From Diplosphaera chodatii (taxonomy: Eukaryota; Chlorophyta; Trebouxiophyceae; Prasiolales; Stichococcaceae), in the NCBI GenBank assembly GCA_032358165.1, contig JAALGY010000014.1, positions 248,001 to 312,000 of the forward strand: a DNA stretch of 64,000 nucleotides. The letters run 5' to 3'. The notes under the pieces were generated by a model. That model did no database searches and was not told the DNA's origin. It saw only the letters and a program-made list of their open reading frames with translations. Shown one piece after another: positions 52,029 through 63,828 of this stretch (position 1 is its first letter; each line of letters begins with the position of its first letter). The translations under genes were made by a program, and so were the position numbers.

Positions 52029-55000
52029 CCTCTGCAGGATCACACGGTGTGATCGTCTTTGCAGCAAACCTTGTGCAGCTCGCTATGTATCAGCTGCACG
52101 CATTGCAGGAGAAGGTGAAGTTCACCTGGGAGGAGGGCCACACAGAGATGGCACTGTGCAGCGACAGCTGCTCTGCAGCCAATAATGGTGTATGCGATGA
52201 AGGTCGCAGCACCATTTGGCCGCCGGAGCCCAGCCCTGGCGTTCAGGTGGGTCCCACCATTGCAGGAGCTGAAGTGCATTGGAGTACAGCACATCGTGCT
52301 GTGGATGTGATGAGGAGGGACCAAGAGGCATACATATGCGCTTCTAGTCCAATGCAGGCGTATCGTGGAGACCGTGCCTGCTGTATGTGACATGCTCAGT
52401 GCGCAGTCTCCATGTGACATGCAGCTGCCAAAGATTGTCTTCATGCTCCGAGTGATGTATCAGTGCAGGTCTTGTGCGACCTGGGCACAGACTGTGCAGA
52501 CTGTGGGCCATGGCGGTTCAACGCTACTGGCACTGGCGCTGGCTACCAGGCAGACATGCCGATCAAGCGGCTCCTGTCAAAGAATGTGCGCGCTCCGCCT
52601 GTAAACACACCAGGGGTTTGGCTGTACACACAGCTGGATTGCTCGTGGCACCTTCTATCAGTATGGTCACACGCTGGGTGCCACCACCCCACCTACTCTG
52701 TGCCAACATGCTCAGGTCGAGGTGCGGTTGAAGCGAACAGTCACGAAGCCCGCGTTCCTGATGCCGTACACCAACCCAAAGTTCGATGTGGACGTGTCTG
52801 CGGCGATGGTCAATGGCGGCGCGGTTGAGATGGGCCTCTCGCAGGTTCGTGTGTCAGCTTGTATGCGCAGCGAGCGGGCTTGGCAGCTGAAGTGCCCGGT
52901 GCACACGACCCTGCAATGGTGGTGTGCTGCAAGCAACCTCTGTTTGTTGTTGTCCCAGGTTTGGTACTTCCGATTGAAAAGTCGGTGCATCAAGCCAGAC
53001 GGCAGCCGCGGCTTGGTGGTGGATGTGGGCGGCAACTTTGGCTGGTACTCACTGTTTGCCGCCGCCATGGGCTGCAGGTGAGCTGTTGTCTGGTTGACGG
53101 CGCACATGCGCTGTGAGCGGCATGCTGCGTGAAACACGCATGGGAAGTGCCAAGCTCAGTGCCTCCAAACGACTCATTTGGTGGGCGGTCTGACAATGGT
53201 GCTCGCACTGCTCACAGAGTCATTGCATGGGAGCCCGTGCCGCTTTTCAGAGACTTTTTCAGGTTTGGCATCGCTGTCAACGGCTTCGAGCAGCTGATCA
53301 CGGTGCGTATTAGCATTGTCTAGCATGATTGACGGTCCACAGCTGCTATTCATGTGTCCGAAGCAGACAGTGTGTCAAATCCCCGAGGCAACACGTCATC
53401 TACAGATGACAAAAGTTCGATGGCATGTGGCCCCTGTGCGTCCTGCAGGAGACTCAGTAGTTAATGCACTGTTGTTGCACTCGGCACACACTGGATGTTG
53501 AGGAGGACGCTGCGCGTGCTATGCGCAGGTGCGGGAGCGGGTGGTCAGCGACCAGGAGGGGGAGCACGACCTGGTGGTGCCGCAGCGTGGCATCTGGGGC
53601 ACCGCCGGCGTCGGCGGGTGGAACATCGACAAGTGCGCTGGCACACGCGTCGCTGCAAGTGTCTGTGACGTCCGGGGTGAATTAGGCACACAGCGTCAAG
53701 CAGTGTGCTCTTCAGCCAGGGGCGCATGAGTGCTGCCAGAGTACTCACAGTGTGCTGTGACCAAGATGGCAGCATCTGAACTGGGCGCCTGTGATGCAGG
53801 GGCATAGACAACGAGGGTGCATACCAGCACCTCCATATTCAGGGGGAGCGCGTGGACGATGTGGTGCACGAGGACGTCGCGCTCATGAAGATGGACGTAG
53901 AGGGCTTCGAGCCACACGTCCTGGAGGTGGCTATATCATATATTGTGCAACCTGTGCAACTGGATGTCAGGGGCTGCATGTGGAAGTGAATCGCCGATTG
54001 GCAACAACACCGTGTGTGCGGCGACGCACCGTCGTCTGCGGCCGCTGCAGAGCGCCAAGGGGCTGTTCGAGCACCACACGGTGGACAACGTGGTGATGGA
54101 GTACACGCCGGGCGCCTGGGAGGGCAACCAGAAGTGGGACGAGTACCCCGCCGTCCCCGGCATGCTGGAGTAGTGAGGCCCCTTCCACTATGTATGAGCG
54201 CAGAACCACACCTGTTACACACTGTGTGTGCATGCACACAGCAGTACCTTCCTGACGTTGTGCATCTTCTGCACGTGAGAACCCTCAAGACGACATCTGG
54301 CATGGGCAGCCATGCAGCTGTGTCGTGCAGGTGACACAAGTCGCCAATGTCGGTGCACAGAAATATGCTCTGGAACGATGTGGGGCCTGCTGACCTCACG
54401 CCTGTTGCGCTGCAGCCTCGTTCGGAAGGGCTTCACGGTGCTGCACATCTACGACACCCTCACGCGGGCGCTGGTGTCCCCACAGGCCTGGGAGGCCCCG
54501 CCACCCGCTTTCGGGTGCGCTGTGACGCCACCTCCCAACCGGCTCGTGCTTGCCACAGGCTGAACATGTTTTGCATCAATCGCACTGGTTCCACAGCCCA
54601 CCTTACATCCTGTTGCTGCGTCGCAATCGACTACGATCAGCTGCCTGCAACCTTGCAACCAGTCACTGGTCAGGGCAAACAGCAGCAAGTGCCGAGCATG
54701 CTGATGTCACAACAGGCACATTACAGCCGATGTAGTGGCGGCGGACATGGATGATGCGCGCAAGATGCAGAGGCGTGTGATGGGCTGCAACAACCCGCCG
54801 GAGCTGGTGGAGCGCTTCAAGTACGCACCCGCACTCGTGCCTCCCTGATGCAGAACAGCATGTGTCACATGCAATTACGATCCGTACCTGACAATTCGTA
54901 CTTTCAACGGCTGCCACGTCTCAACAAGTGTGTGCTTCTGTTGGTTTTGTGGGCCGCGGCAGGTGAGCATGTGTTGTATGCATTTGCAGTCACTGGTCGG

Positions 55001-55638
55001 GCTGCAACTTCATACCAGAGGACCTGCACCCCAAGTCCTTCCGCAGCGCATTTGGCCACAACACAAACGTGTTTGCCGTGCGGGAGGTCGGTGACATGCC
55101 CATTGGCCCGCCTGTTGGCGTATTCATCCCAGAGCAGGTGAGGGCGTCTGATGTCAAACCTGATTTACAGTGTCACTGACTTCCGCAGCAAGTGAGGGTA
55201 CCGCCATGCAGACCACCACCACCAGCAGCAGCAGCAGCAGCTGCTGTGACGACGCCGTGAAAGTGTTCAACGTGGGAGATAATGCTTGCATGTTGCAATT
55301 CCGAAAGTGGAAGCCCGGTTGGTGTGCTGCACAGGACCTGCATCACTGGTTCACCACTAAGGAGTATGGGGTGGGCGGTCGGCCGTGCAAGGACCTCCCC
55401 CCCAAAGTCCAGGTGACTCAGCCGCCCGCAAGTGATCCATAGCTGATAGCCTGATCCCTTAGCTGGATTTGCCTGTGACCGAGGGCGGAACATCAGCCTT
55501 GTGACCGTCCTGCAGGTGCGGCACCGGTGCCCGTGCACGGCGCCGGACCAGTGCGGCGAGGAGGCGAAGCTGGTGACTGCACTCGCCCTCCAGGGCCGCA
55601 TGACGCCCCTCGGCACAGGCCTGGACCCTGCAGGCTGA
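52029..55638 (+). CDS. FkbM-family methyltransferase with LNR-like Cys region, 5' end unresolved
   Basis: SAM-dependent methyltransferase-like protein of the algal FkbM group. From 52029: a hydrophobic GVIVFAANLVQLAMYQLHAL (possible anchor), then ALCSDSCSAANNGVCDEG and VLCDLGTDCADCGPW, a Notch/LNR-like spacing of cysteines common next to FkbM in algae. The methyltransferase fold follows: GLVVDVGGNFGWYSLFAAAM (motif I), VIAWEPVPLFRDFF, GIDNEGAYQHLHIQGERVDD, VALMKMDVEGFEPHVLE (motif with the KMDVEG core) and VDNVVMEYTPGAWEG. Further exons give KGFTVLHIYDTLTRALVSP, MDDARKMQRRVMGCNN, CNFIPEDLHPKSFRSAFGHN, and finally GRMTPLGTGLDPAG at 55638. Likely secretory/Golgi glycan methylation (inference). 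The region after motif VEG is longer than in bacterial FkbM. Confidence 0.8.
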
Positions 55639-56144
55639 CAACTGTGACGAGCAGCCTGGCGGCAAACAAGGGCACCTCGGCTGCAATGGGTCCATCAGTG
55701 AGGCCGTAGCAACAAGCAGCTATGCCATCGTCGGTGTGTTTGATATCAGTCAGCTGCAGCCTGGTCAGAACTGTCAAGTGTCGACACCTCGTTTCACAGC
55801 ACATGTCACGCAGTCTGTGAGGGGTGTGTTTGAGTTAGAATGGTTTGAACACGGAAAACCCTTGCATCAGCACCCGCTGACACTTCAGGAAGATCTGCTG
55901 CGTCCGCATATGTATGTCGAAACCTTGCAACTACTTCTGTTACCGGCGCAATGCACCCCAGGGAATGCTGCACGCTGCTCACAGTACTCAGCTATCACAG
56001 AGGTCCATGAAATCAAAAATCTCTACCCACTTGATGTTGGGGCCCGTCACCTGCTGAATGACGCCCATTGCAAAGGCACACAGCAGCAAAAGCTGCATCA
56101 TGGTGGTCAGTCTGCCAGCACACGCTTGTCAGCCGGTTTCGCCC
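55639..56144. other. Convergent intergenic region
   Basis: 506 bases between FkbM and GYF-like gene A stops; 3' UTRs, no gene recognised. Confidence 0.4.
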
Positions 56145-59100
56145 TCAGCCAACCACCTTCAGGATCGGCACCCGCTTTGAGCTGCCTTCACGCCACAGCA
56201 GCATGGAGGAGAACTCGTCCAGCTCGCGCGCCATCTCCGGCTTCAGCGTGCTGAGGCGCTCTAGGCCCTGCAGCCAGCTGCGATACTCCTTGACGCTGTG
56301 TGGACCCTGCACCACACCCTGCACCAGAAAGAGCAGGAGGTTGCACCGTGAGCCAAGTATGTGTCGCAGATCTGCGACCTTGCATGTACCTGATGACACG
56401 GGGACCAAAGAGTGCCGTCACCCTGCGACCTTGTTCCTGAAAACTGCCAGCACCCCATTTGCTATGCTAGAAGAAGCATGGTGAGGTGCTGGTTGAGGCA
56501 CGGTGGGTGCCCACCTTGGTGTCGCGGTAGAACCACAGCTTCTCCTCCGAGGCGGGCGTGCTGAATGTGAACCTGGACGACTGCTCTGAGCTGCGTGCTG
56601 GGACGGCAGTGGACTGGGCTGCCGTTGCTGTGGGCTTGACTGCTGCCTTCCCACCGCTGGTGCTGCCATTTGCGCTGGGGCCTGCAGTTCAGCGTACACC
56701 TACTTCAATTGTCCAGATCGGCAAAATCTGGTGCATCGGCGTGTGCGCAGGCCCATGCAGAGGGCCCAGAACAAAACGTATCCACCAGTGGAATGTCTCC
56801 GCCAGCAGGTCTGCATGCATTCATAGTCACGCTTACCCGAGGATGGCTGCTCTGTGCCGGGTCGCTGAGCAGAGCTTTTCGTACTTGCTGGCGCCTGCAT
56901 GGCCGCCTTTGGCTTTGCAGGTGCCGGCTGCTGGGCAGGCGCTATGTCCTTCACAGCGCCGCTGCTGCGCGTGGCCTCGCGCGGCGCTGCCGTCTGCGAT
57001 GCCGCAGCACCTCCCACAGAGCTTGGCTCAGCCCTCCTGCCGCCGCCGCCCAACCTGTCGTCAGACGCTGCGGCCTTGCGCGGAGGACTGCGCACTGGTG
57101 CACGCTCGTCCGGGGGGTCTTGCCGCTGCCTGCCACCGCTGGCGCGCTCTGGATCCGGTTTCCGATCCGGCACAGGCTTTGGTCCGGCTGCCGCAGCTGA
57201 TGATGTGTCGCGCCTGGCAGGGGAGCTGCCACGCCGCGCCTCAGGCGAAGGCGCACGGCGGCGCTCCGGCACCGCTTCACGTGGCTGGGCCACCTGCGAT
57301 TCAGCAGAGTGGAGGATTCAGTGACAATCGCAGCGTCTGCACGGGAACGCCGACTGGACAGCCGAATAGCACTTTGTGCCAGCCAACATACCGAGGAGGG
57401 CCGCCCCGAGTGCTGGGGGCGCAGGCCGAGGTGCGGGGGCGAGGGCGGCGCGTTGCCCCGCTTGCGCGGCGGCGAGTAGCCCCCCTGCCGGCCATAGCCC
57501 CGCCGGTCGTTCTCCTCCTCCAGGCTGCGCTTGAGCTTGCCGCCCGGGGCTGCACAAGCACATGGAAAGCAGGCTTGCATGGTGTGACCCCGGCCTGCCA
57601 CTGCGCTGCTGGTGTGGAGCTATGAAGAGCCTTCCGAGACAGCATGCAACGACCCTGATGCACCTGGCAAATGACACCCGGGGAGACCTGCATTGCCGGT
57701 GCTCAGGAGGGAGTGCCCACCAGGGGGCGGCGGTGGTAGCACTTCAGGGGGCGGAGGCGGCGAGGGCGACCGCCGCCTGAGGGGCGGGCTCAGTCTGCGC
57801 GGCGGCGGCGGGGGGCTGCGGCTGCGGCCGGGCCGACCAAGCGGCGGCCTGTCGTCATGGCGCCCGCGGAAAGGAGGTGGCGGCCGCTCGAAAGGGGGCC
57901 TGTCGAACGGGGGCCTGTCGAAAGGGGGCCTGTCGAAAGGGGGCCGCTCATCGAAGGGCCGCTCGCGGAAGAACGGCGGCGGCGGCGGGCCGTCGAAAGG
58001 CGGCGGCCGATCATAGTGCCTATCGTCGAAGGGCAGGGCGTCCCAGGGCCCGGGGCCGCCGCGGGGTGGTGGCATCCACTCCCGCTCGAAGCGGGCGCCG
58101 TGCATGGGCGGCGGCGGAGGGGGCGGTTCTCTGCCACCGCGGCTGAACTCCCTCTCTGCTGACCGCGGCAGCCAAGGGTCTGTGCACAAGTGCAACTTGG
58201 AATGTCAGTGGCTGTGCTGTGCCATGTGCCGGTTCCGCCAGACTGGGCAGAGCGGGTCTGGACTTGCAACATTCCAGCTGGGTCCTATGACAAATCATGG
58301 TCACAGTAGCATAGCTGGGGGCGCACCAGGTTCTTCTGGATGGCGGAATTCAGGACCCAATGGCCGGGACTGGTGGCGACCGACGCCATAAGGCGGCGCA
58401 TCGAGAGGAACAACCTGCACACACAAGACGAAGACATATTTTGAGCTGAAAGTCTTCTGCTTACCAGGCGTTGGCATATGGCCTCGGACATTCCAGCTGC
58501 GGATGAACACCCCGCAGGACTTTACAGCGTCACATCCAGCCCGTGTCAGGAAGGGAACTCAAAGAACTCATACTTCGTGGGCAAAGGGGCCGCGCAGGCG
58601 CTCCAGGGGGTCACCACGGCTGTGGCTGCGGGCACGGCTGTGGCCGCCCTGGCCATTGTGTGCCCCTGGTGATATCTGCATGCGGAACGCCAGTCAGGTG
58701 TTGAATTAACGGTATTACCTCGCATACCGGAAGATCTCCGCAGAGAGAACTGTTGCCATCAAGTTGCCTTGCACATTGACAGGCGTCCGCTGCCACAGCG
58801 CCCTTCAGGCGCCTGCCCACCTGTCGCTTCCTGACTGGCTCCTGCATGTCTTCGTGTCCGTACGGGTCCCTGCCTCGAGCACGCTTTCGCTCTTCTCGCC
58901 GCTTCGCAGTCCTGTAGGTTTTGCAGATCCAGACACTTGCATGTGGTCGACAAGTCTGCCTGGAGCACCTTTGCTTTACACATGTCGGCGTGAAATAGGC
59001 GCCGAGTCTGTGTGCTGCGTGCCTGGAGAGAGCCTCGTGGTCAAGCCTCTCGCTGGCAGCCTTCTGCAGCTCATCAACAGGCACTGCCCTGCAGGCAGAT

Positions 59101-60061
59101 TAACTCATGTGAGACCGACATTGAAGTTGCTGCAGACAGGACGCCCGGCAATGGTGATGGATCTGTCATTGCAGGCGCACTTGCTCTTGTCAGCCAGCTG
59201 ACTCTTCAGTGCCGGCTTCCGGGCTGGCTCAGCCTGCGGTGTGTCTGCGGCTGACAGCCGCTGGCGCAGAAAGCCGATGACCGAGTTCTTGGGCTGCTTT
59301 GGGGGCGCATCCCCTTTGCCAGTTGGATCTGCGCCGCGCTGTGCACTGCAGTCATTGTCACTCTGCCGCTTGCCGCCGCTGCTGCCGCCGTCCATTGAGG
59401 CACTCCACGAGATGGGGTCCTTGGCCCTGGCTGAACGGTCCTGCGCCGCTTGCCGATGCTGTGGGGATTCCCTGGATCAGGCAGCAGCAATGTGGGTGCT
59501 AGATTGCCCGCGCGGCGAGCGCTGCCGTTGGTTTTCCTGCTGCTTGCCCTGTGGATTGCTGCGGTAACACGCGCTGCTGGAGGGTCGAGCTGACCTGCTG
59601 CAAGGGTACATGCATGCAATTATGCTGCTCCTGCTGAGCTGAAGCGCCACCACCTTGTTTGCAGTTGCCGCATGCTGCCGACATTGGCGCCACTGCCGGC
59701 TTAAGGCCGTGCTACCGACGCCTCGCACACTTCCGTGATCAATACCCACAAGGGCGGCGTGTCCACTGCACCTGCCGCTTGACTTGCCGCGTGGCATGCG
59801 AGCACTGCCATGCACCCCGCAGCTGCAGTGCGCGGGTACATGTATGCAGCTCCTGCGCCGCCTCTGATGCTTCTGCAGCCTGAGAGACAGCTGCCCTCTG
59901 CTGCGAAGGGCTGCAGGCCGACCCGTGGCACACCTGGCGGGCGTGCCAGCCTGTGGCGCCTTCTGTCGCTGCGCTGACGCAGCTGGCGTTGCGGCCTCCT
60001 CATCGGGCTCAAAGTCCAGCTCCTCGTCCGGGCCGTCGAGCAGGTCGTGCAGGTCCGCCAT
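56145..60061 (-). CDS. Low-complexity Arg/Pro-rich protein with C-terminal GYF-like domain (paralogue A)
   Basis: The start at 60061 reads MADLHDLLDGPDEELDFEPD, an acidic opening. Later exons include GFLRQRLSAADTP, KRREERKRARGRDPYGHED and PLDAPPYGVGRHQSRPLGPE. A strongly Pro-rich exon (about 58150-57715) has MHGARFEREWMPPP, tandem RPPFD units and RSRSPPPPPRRLSPP. Then LKRSLEEENDRRGYGRQGGY and an Ala/Pro/Ser-rich exon (about 57290-56900). The last two exons carry EEKLWFYRDTK (donor at 56514) and, from 56318, GVVQGPHSVKEYRSWLQGL...LLWREGSSKRVPILKVVG. W-x-Y-x-D...QGP-x-S...W resembles the GYF fold that binds Pro-rich peptides. Not matched to a named protein; RNA-processing role is inference from composition. 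Internal joins are approximate, but the direction and the final exon are certain. Confidence 0.65.
57889..57948 (-). repeat. Four tandem 15-nt units coding RPPFD/E repeats
   Basis: Plus-strand unit cgaaagggggcctgt at 57889, 57904, 57919 and 57934 with few changes, preceded and followed by partial units. In the minus-strand gene each unit encodes a five-residue Asp/Glu-Arg-Pro-Pro-Phe repeat. Confidence 0.88.
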
Positions 60062-61137
60062 GCCGTGGTGACACTGATCAATGTGCTGCCGACCTTGCCG
60101 ATGCCCACGCTGTCAACTGGGGTCACGTCGATCAGCTGCACTTTGCTGCAATCTGGCGGTGCAGCAGCGACCGCTGACAGACTGTGGTCAATCTGCTTCA
60201 ATGTCACACTATGACTGGCGGCACTGATGCTGTGAGTCTGCAGAGGGAAAGACCAACTCTTTCAACTTCTATCTACTTGCTTGAGGTTGATGAGCAGGCG
60301 CAGACCCTGAATATCAACTGCCATGGCTCTGCATTGACAGTGGTCAGCATCAAAGTCATGCGAGGTACCGGCGGATAACGCCTGCGCCTCTAGTGAATGT
60401 GCACTGGGGATTTGACCAGCGATGCGCAAACCCACCGGGCTACGTGGGTTTGCAGATGCGCGCCGGCAGCGGACAGGCCGTCCTTAGCTGTCATACACAG
60501 TCACGTTCTGCACCAAAGTGCAATCATGCAAGCACTCAGCGCTGAGTTTTGTGAACCTTCTGGCTGCTGTGTCAATCGGCAGCTGAAGCGATTGGGGTCT
60601 GATCTCCGGCCCTATTCCATGTAAACGGGCGTCTGCGGCAAGTCGGCGGAAGGCTTTGGCAGGAAGCAGACCGCTGCATGTGCTCGCTCGGACACGCCAC
60701 TATCTGCTCTGAGACATTGCTGTTCGCTTGCACCTGAGGTGTCATCTGCTGGTGGGCGCCGGTGTGGCATTGTCGGCGACGCTCAGGTGGGATGCCAGCT
60801 TTCGGAGGAGCAAGGAGCCTCGGTATGCTGCGCAAAGCATTGGCTACGCAATCTTCACGTTTGCATGCACCTGCTGGCCAGATATTGACGCATATCGCAT
60901 TGAGATGGTGCTCGCAACCTCAATATGTCAGCTTGCTCATCTGCATGCGGTAGGGCACTGGCTAATGAAGTCGTGGGCGGCCTGTGACCGTTTCGGACGA
61001 CCCTCCTGGACGTGGATCTCACTTTGAAGACTCATCATCCATCTGGCAGTCTGGTCTCAGCGCAGCTGGGGTGGTATCTGCCTCTGCCTCACGCCACAGC
61101 TGGCCATATCCCGCACCCAGCCACGGTATCCAGCCCT
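60062..61137. promoter_or_regulatory. Divergent 5' region of the two GYF-like genes
   Basis: 1076 bases between the two start codons. It holds a perfect hairpin (see separate entry) and possible 5' UTR exons of the plus gene; an open stretch at 60984-61137 on the plus strand (DDPPGRGSHFEDSSS) could be leader or coding sequence. Confidence 0.4.
60421..60461. repeat. 10-bp perfect inverted repeat flanked by 7-bp direct repeats
   Basis: gcaaacccac (60426-60435) and gtgggtttgc (60444-60453) pair perfectly around an 8-nt loop. gatgcgc flanks the hairpin at 60421-60427 and 60455-60461. Confidence 0.8.
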
Positions 61138-63382
61138 ATGGCAGACGGCAGCAATGGTGGCGCCATGGAGCCAGCAGCAGGCTTGCAGGCGCCGGCAGAG
61201 GCGCCGCGGGACGCTGCACCGGCCAGCATTCCCACCAGCACACCGGCTGCCGCCAGGGACGCGGCCGCAGCCTCGGAACCCACCGGCGCTTCCTCTGCAG
61301 CAGCGGCCAGCACTGACGGGAAGCAACCCGACCGATCAGAGGCAGCGCCTGCTGCAGCTCCAGCTGGCGGCAATTCTGAGAGCGCCACACCCATCAGCGC
61401 AGCAGGCCAAAAGGTCCGTGAGCGTGACAGCAAATCCTCACGGTCCTCGCGAGACCGGGACGGCAAAGACAAGCGCGACGGGAAGGACAAAGAAGGCAGT
61501 CGCAGGGACAGCAGCAGGCGGTCGTCCAAGGACAGCAGGCGCGGCAAGTCTGACAAACCGAAGGACGGTGACAAGGGCAGCAAGCGCAGCAGGTGGGCGC
61601 TGCAGGGTGGCAGTCTACACATGCAAATCATTGGGCAGCTTCTTGCGCCGTCAAAAAGAATTGAAAGTGAATTTGCAGGACAACACAACCGGCTGTCCAC
61701 CCGGTTGACACTTGCTGTCCGCAAGTGTCACCAACATAAAAACATGCATGCACAGGGAGAAGGGCGAGAAGAAGCGCCGCCACAGCGGGTCGCGGTCCGG
61801 TAGCCGCTCCCTGTCAGCCAGCCGCCGGCGACGGCGCTCGCCCTCGCCGCCGTTCAGCGGGCCGCGCGGGTTTGACCGCCGCATGGGCCCAGGTGCGCTC
61901 AATCCTGGAGCTTTGACTCCTCCAAATCGGAACACGTGTCTTTGTGTAATCAATCAGAAGGCTTCATCACCTCCTGGCCCTGTACGGGTATGCACTGTGC
62001 CTCCCCACATGCAAGCGACTGTGCCATGCCCCGGTTCTCATGCTAGTGCCTTGTGCAGGTGGTCCACCCTTCGGCCCGATGGGCCGCTTTGGAGGGCCGC
62101 CGATGGGGCCCGGCCCAGGCCCCGGGCCGGGCCCTTTTGGACGCGGCCCGCCGCCCGGGTGGGGAGGGCGGGGCCCAGGGTGGGGCGGCCGCGGCCCTCC
62201 CATGGGCGGCCCGCCCTTCGGCCACTGGGACGGCCCGCCGGGCCCCAGCATGCACCGCCCAGGCTCGCCAGGCTTCGGCGGCCCCGGACGCGGCTTCGGC
62301 GGCGGAACGCCTCGTGAGCTGTGCTGCCTCTCCTCCCACCCATCACCGAAAGCTGCGTCTCTAAACCTTGCCCGGTCTGAGCAGCAAGCCAGCAGCCTGC
62401 ATGTTGATGCTTGATGGAGCTGACATCTGGAGGCCTTGCAGTAAGATGAAGGAGCTGTCTCAAATTGCTGCAGTGAGCTTCGAGGAGCGTCAGCGCATGG
62501 CGGCGATGCGTGGCAGCCCGTTGCGCGACCGTGGCAGCCCGCCGGACAGGCGCTGGGGCGGCCCCGGCGATGGTGACCGGCCGGGACCAGACCGCATGTC
62601 GTCGCCGGTGCGGCCCAGCAGCAGAGTGGCAGACGGCCGGCCAGGCAGCGCGGGCGGCGGCGGCGCGGCGTCAGACGCGCACGGCAGCGGGGACAAGGGC
62701 TGGGGTGCGCAGGCCGGCTGGGCGGCGCCGCTGGACAGGGGCTCCGACGGCTGGGGTATGGCCAGCGGCGCAGCGAACGGGTGGCAGGCGCCGGCGCCTG
62801 ATGCCTGGGGCGTGGGCAGCAGCGGACAGCAGAATGGGTGGCGGGACGGCCGCCCTGACAGCCCGGCAGCAGACAAGAAGCCTGAGGCTGGGCAGCGGGA
62901 CACAGCTGCAGCACCTGCACAGGCGCCGCCGGCGCCGGTTGTTGCTTTGCCGGAGGTGGGCGATGAGGAGAAGGTTTGGTATTATGTCGACCCCCAGGTG
63001 CGCTTGTCACAAGTCCTCAGTGGCTGTACTTGGATGGCATCGGGGCTTCTGTGACGGCAGGCGACAGCAACCCGATGCTGAGCTTACGCTGGTGTTTGGT
63101 CTGCAGGCGGACACGCAGGGACCCTGCAGCCGCTCGCAGTTCCGGCACTGGCTGCGCACGATGAGCAACAACCCAAAGCTGCGCACCGAGCTTGAACAGT
63201 TCAAGTCCGTCACAGTCTGGCGGGTGAGACTGGCTCTGATGGCCTGTTGCATGCTGCTTGTTTCTGTTGTGTGGTGTGGCCCACTGATGTTGGCGCAGTC
63301 ATTTCCACTGCAGGATGGCATGCCACGGCGGGTCTCACTGGCCACCGTCGTCGGGGAAGCAGCAATGCAGGTTCAGGCCTGA
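61138..63382 (+). CDS. RS/Gly-rich protein with C-terminal GYF-like domain (paralogue B)
   Basis: The start at 61138 reads MADGSNGGAMEPAAGLQ, followed by an Ala/Ser/Pro-rich exon and a long Ser/Arg/Asp/Lys-rich stretch (SSRSSRDRDGKDKRDGKDKE, RRSSKDSRRGKSDKPKD). Next are KRRHSGSRSGSRS..RRRRSPSPPFSG, then a Gly/Pro/Phe-rich exon (PPFGPMGRFGGPP, GGRGPGWGGRG), FEERQRMAAMRGSPLRDRG, and a Gly/Trp-rich part. The last exons (62997 donor; 63107-63223; 63314-63382) carry EEKVWYYVDPQ, ADTQGPCSRSQFRHWL...VTVWR and DGMPRRVSLATVVG. This is the same GYF-like domain as in paralogue A, with the first intron at the same position. Nuclear RNA-associated function is suggested by the RS and RGG-like composition only. 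Confidence 0.7.
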
Positions 63383-63828
63383 GCAACGCAGACAGTGCAG
63401 GCGTGAGTGTGCATCAGCCGTTTGCGTTTGCACAAATGCTGTGTTTTGAGCAGCCCGATCACTCTTTTGCTGCTTGAGGGCGTGTGTCAGGTGGCATATT
63501 TTGATGCATATTTTGATGCATGTCTGCACATTGTGCTCATTGCTGTGCAGCATAGTGAAGTTACCACAGTCCACTGCTGTGGTTTCGTCGGTGAGAGGTT
63601 GGGCCTGAGCTACGCACTGCTGCCAGTCCGCAGGCTTTCAGTCCGCAAGGTTGAGGCCAACACCGGCCCGTACATGTGCTGCCATCACGCCGTTCAGGCG
63701 GCCATTACCAATTCCATCGGCTCCGATGGTGATCTTTGCAAGACTCGCGCGATCCGGCGCCGCTTGCTTGCAGCCTCGCCGCCGTCGTGGCCTGCAGTAG
63801 CCGATGTGCTGCATGTGAGACGGTCAGC
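63383..63828. other. Intergenic region
   Basis: 446 bases, 3' UTR of paralogue B and 5' region of the next gene. Contains two close copies of 'ttttgatgcata'. No gene recognised. Confidence 0.4.
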
